Source: Desulfotignum sp. (GTDB taxonomy: Bacteria > Desulfobacterota > Desulfobacteria > Desulfobacterales > Desulfobacteraceae). From it: a stretch of DNA of 64,000 nt. The translations under genes were made by a program, and so were the position numbers. The notes under the pieces are model-generated. The model searched no databases and had not been told where the DNA came from. It worked only from the letters and a program-made list of their open reading frames with translations. Position 1 is the stretch's first letter. The number at the start of each line of letters is the position of its first letter. Location of the stretch: the NCBI GenBank assembly GCA_011390335.1, contig JAABSO010000002.1, positions 151,630 through 215,629 on the forward strand, written 5' to 3'. Shown here piece after piece: positions 63,918-64,000 of the stretch.

Positions 63918-64000
63918 CTAAGCTGCCGCTATAGTGGGGGCTTCTTGAGCTGAAAGGCCCTGACCCTGTAGCCCCAGGGTCAAAATATTGATAGCGGCAT
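63918..64000 (-). CDS. tnpB: C-terminal end of an IS200/IS605-family TnpB (partial, runs off window)
   Basis: On the minus strand the last 27 codons read AAINILTLGLQGQ then GLSAQEAPTIAAA and a TAG stop. The leading partial codon is xAT, which fits the Asn of the NAAINIL motif that follows the last RuvC catalytic Asp of TnpB (OrfB). The rest of the gene and any TnpA lie beyond 64000. The element's right end must fall in the 35 bp between this stop and tRNA-Arg. Confidence 0.75.
   Translation of the reverse strand, partial: AAINILTLGLQGQGLSAQEAPTIAAA

Overview
The window looks like chromosome of a strictly anaerobic, sulfate-reducer-like member of the Desulfobacterota (Desulfobacterales; a Desulfotignum/Desulfobacula-type genome is my best guess). 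This is inferred from gene content and style: TRAP transport, CoA-dependent aromatic-acid genes, an F0-only ATP synthase cluster, RNase J and RpoH. No dsr or 16S gene is present to prove it. Coding is dense and mostly housekeeping, with many ATGA or short overlaps.

Layout. 1-6483 (+): end of dxr, rseP, a PurS-like/PurL fusion, purQ, and a DUF554 membrane protein. 6572-12988 (+): EamA exporter, small hypothetical, RNase J, ftsK, methyltransferase, thioesterase. 13152-18609 (-): ChaN-type lipoprotein, methyltransferase, glycosyltransferase, tRNA-Arg(CCG), folC, rpsU, divergent adenylate kinase. 19169-22853 (+): eno, pyrG, alpha/beta hydrolase. 23108-32371 (+): a nine-gene catabolic cluster described below. 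32437-40174: orphan response regulator (-), then pgeF, atpZ-atpI-atpB-atpE, PilZ protein, hypothetical, zinc-ribbon/ParA ATPase and a histidine kinase (+). 40268-51182 (-): ACT protein, PaaK ligase, enoyl-CoA hydratase, cell-wall amidase, mutS, LapA-like protein, M23-like protein, CooT-like protein, small membrane protein, HDOD-GAF-GGDEF protein. 51364-57106: histidine utilisation (hutI and hutU on -, hutC and hutH on +). 57180-63649 (-): UPF0280 protein, dGTPase-like protein, Mrp ATPase, two lipoproteins (one TPR), rpoH. The right edge has tRNA-Arg(TCT) and the C-terminus of an IS200/IS605-type TnpB.

The most interesting system is 23108-32371. It encodes an EncP/AdmH-like MIO enzyme (phenylalanine ammonia-lyase/2,3-aminomutase type, not a HutH), a class III aminotransferase with features of beta-phenylalanine aminotransferases, an Lrp/AsnC regulator, a beta-keto-acid cleavage enzyme (BKACE), an AMP-forming acyl-CoA ligase and a three-part TRAP transporter. 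Together they suggest an anaerobic route phenylalanine -> beta-phenylalanine -> 3-oxo-3-phenylpropanoate -> benzoyl-CoA + acetoacetate. That would deliver benzoyl-CoA without phenylpyruvate or phenylacetate. The route is inferred; the enzyme families are well supported.

A second unusual feature is a family of four long hairpin repeats (18823-18982, 33281-33344, 52687-52760, 54710-54780). Their inner stem sequence is shared, their outer arms differ but stay paired within each copy, and imperfect pairs are G.U on one consistent strand. This suggests selection for a structured RNA. Two copies flank hutU. Other points of note are a Na+-type ligand set in ATP synthase subunit c, a tRNA ending 12 nt before the start codon of a gene with no Shine-Dalgarno sequence, and a histidine-kinase terminator whose left arm lies inside the coding sequence.
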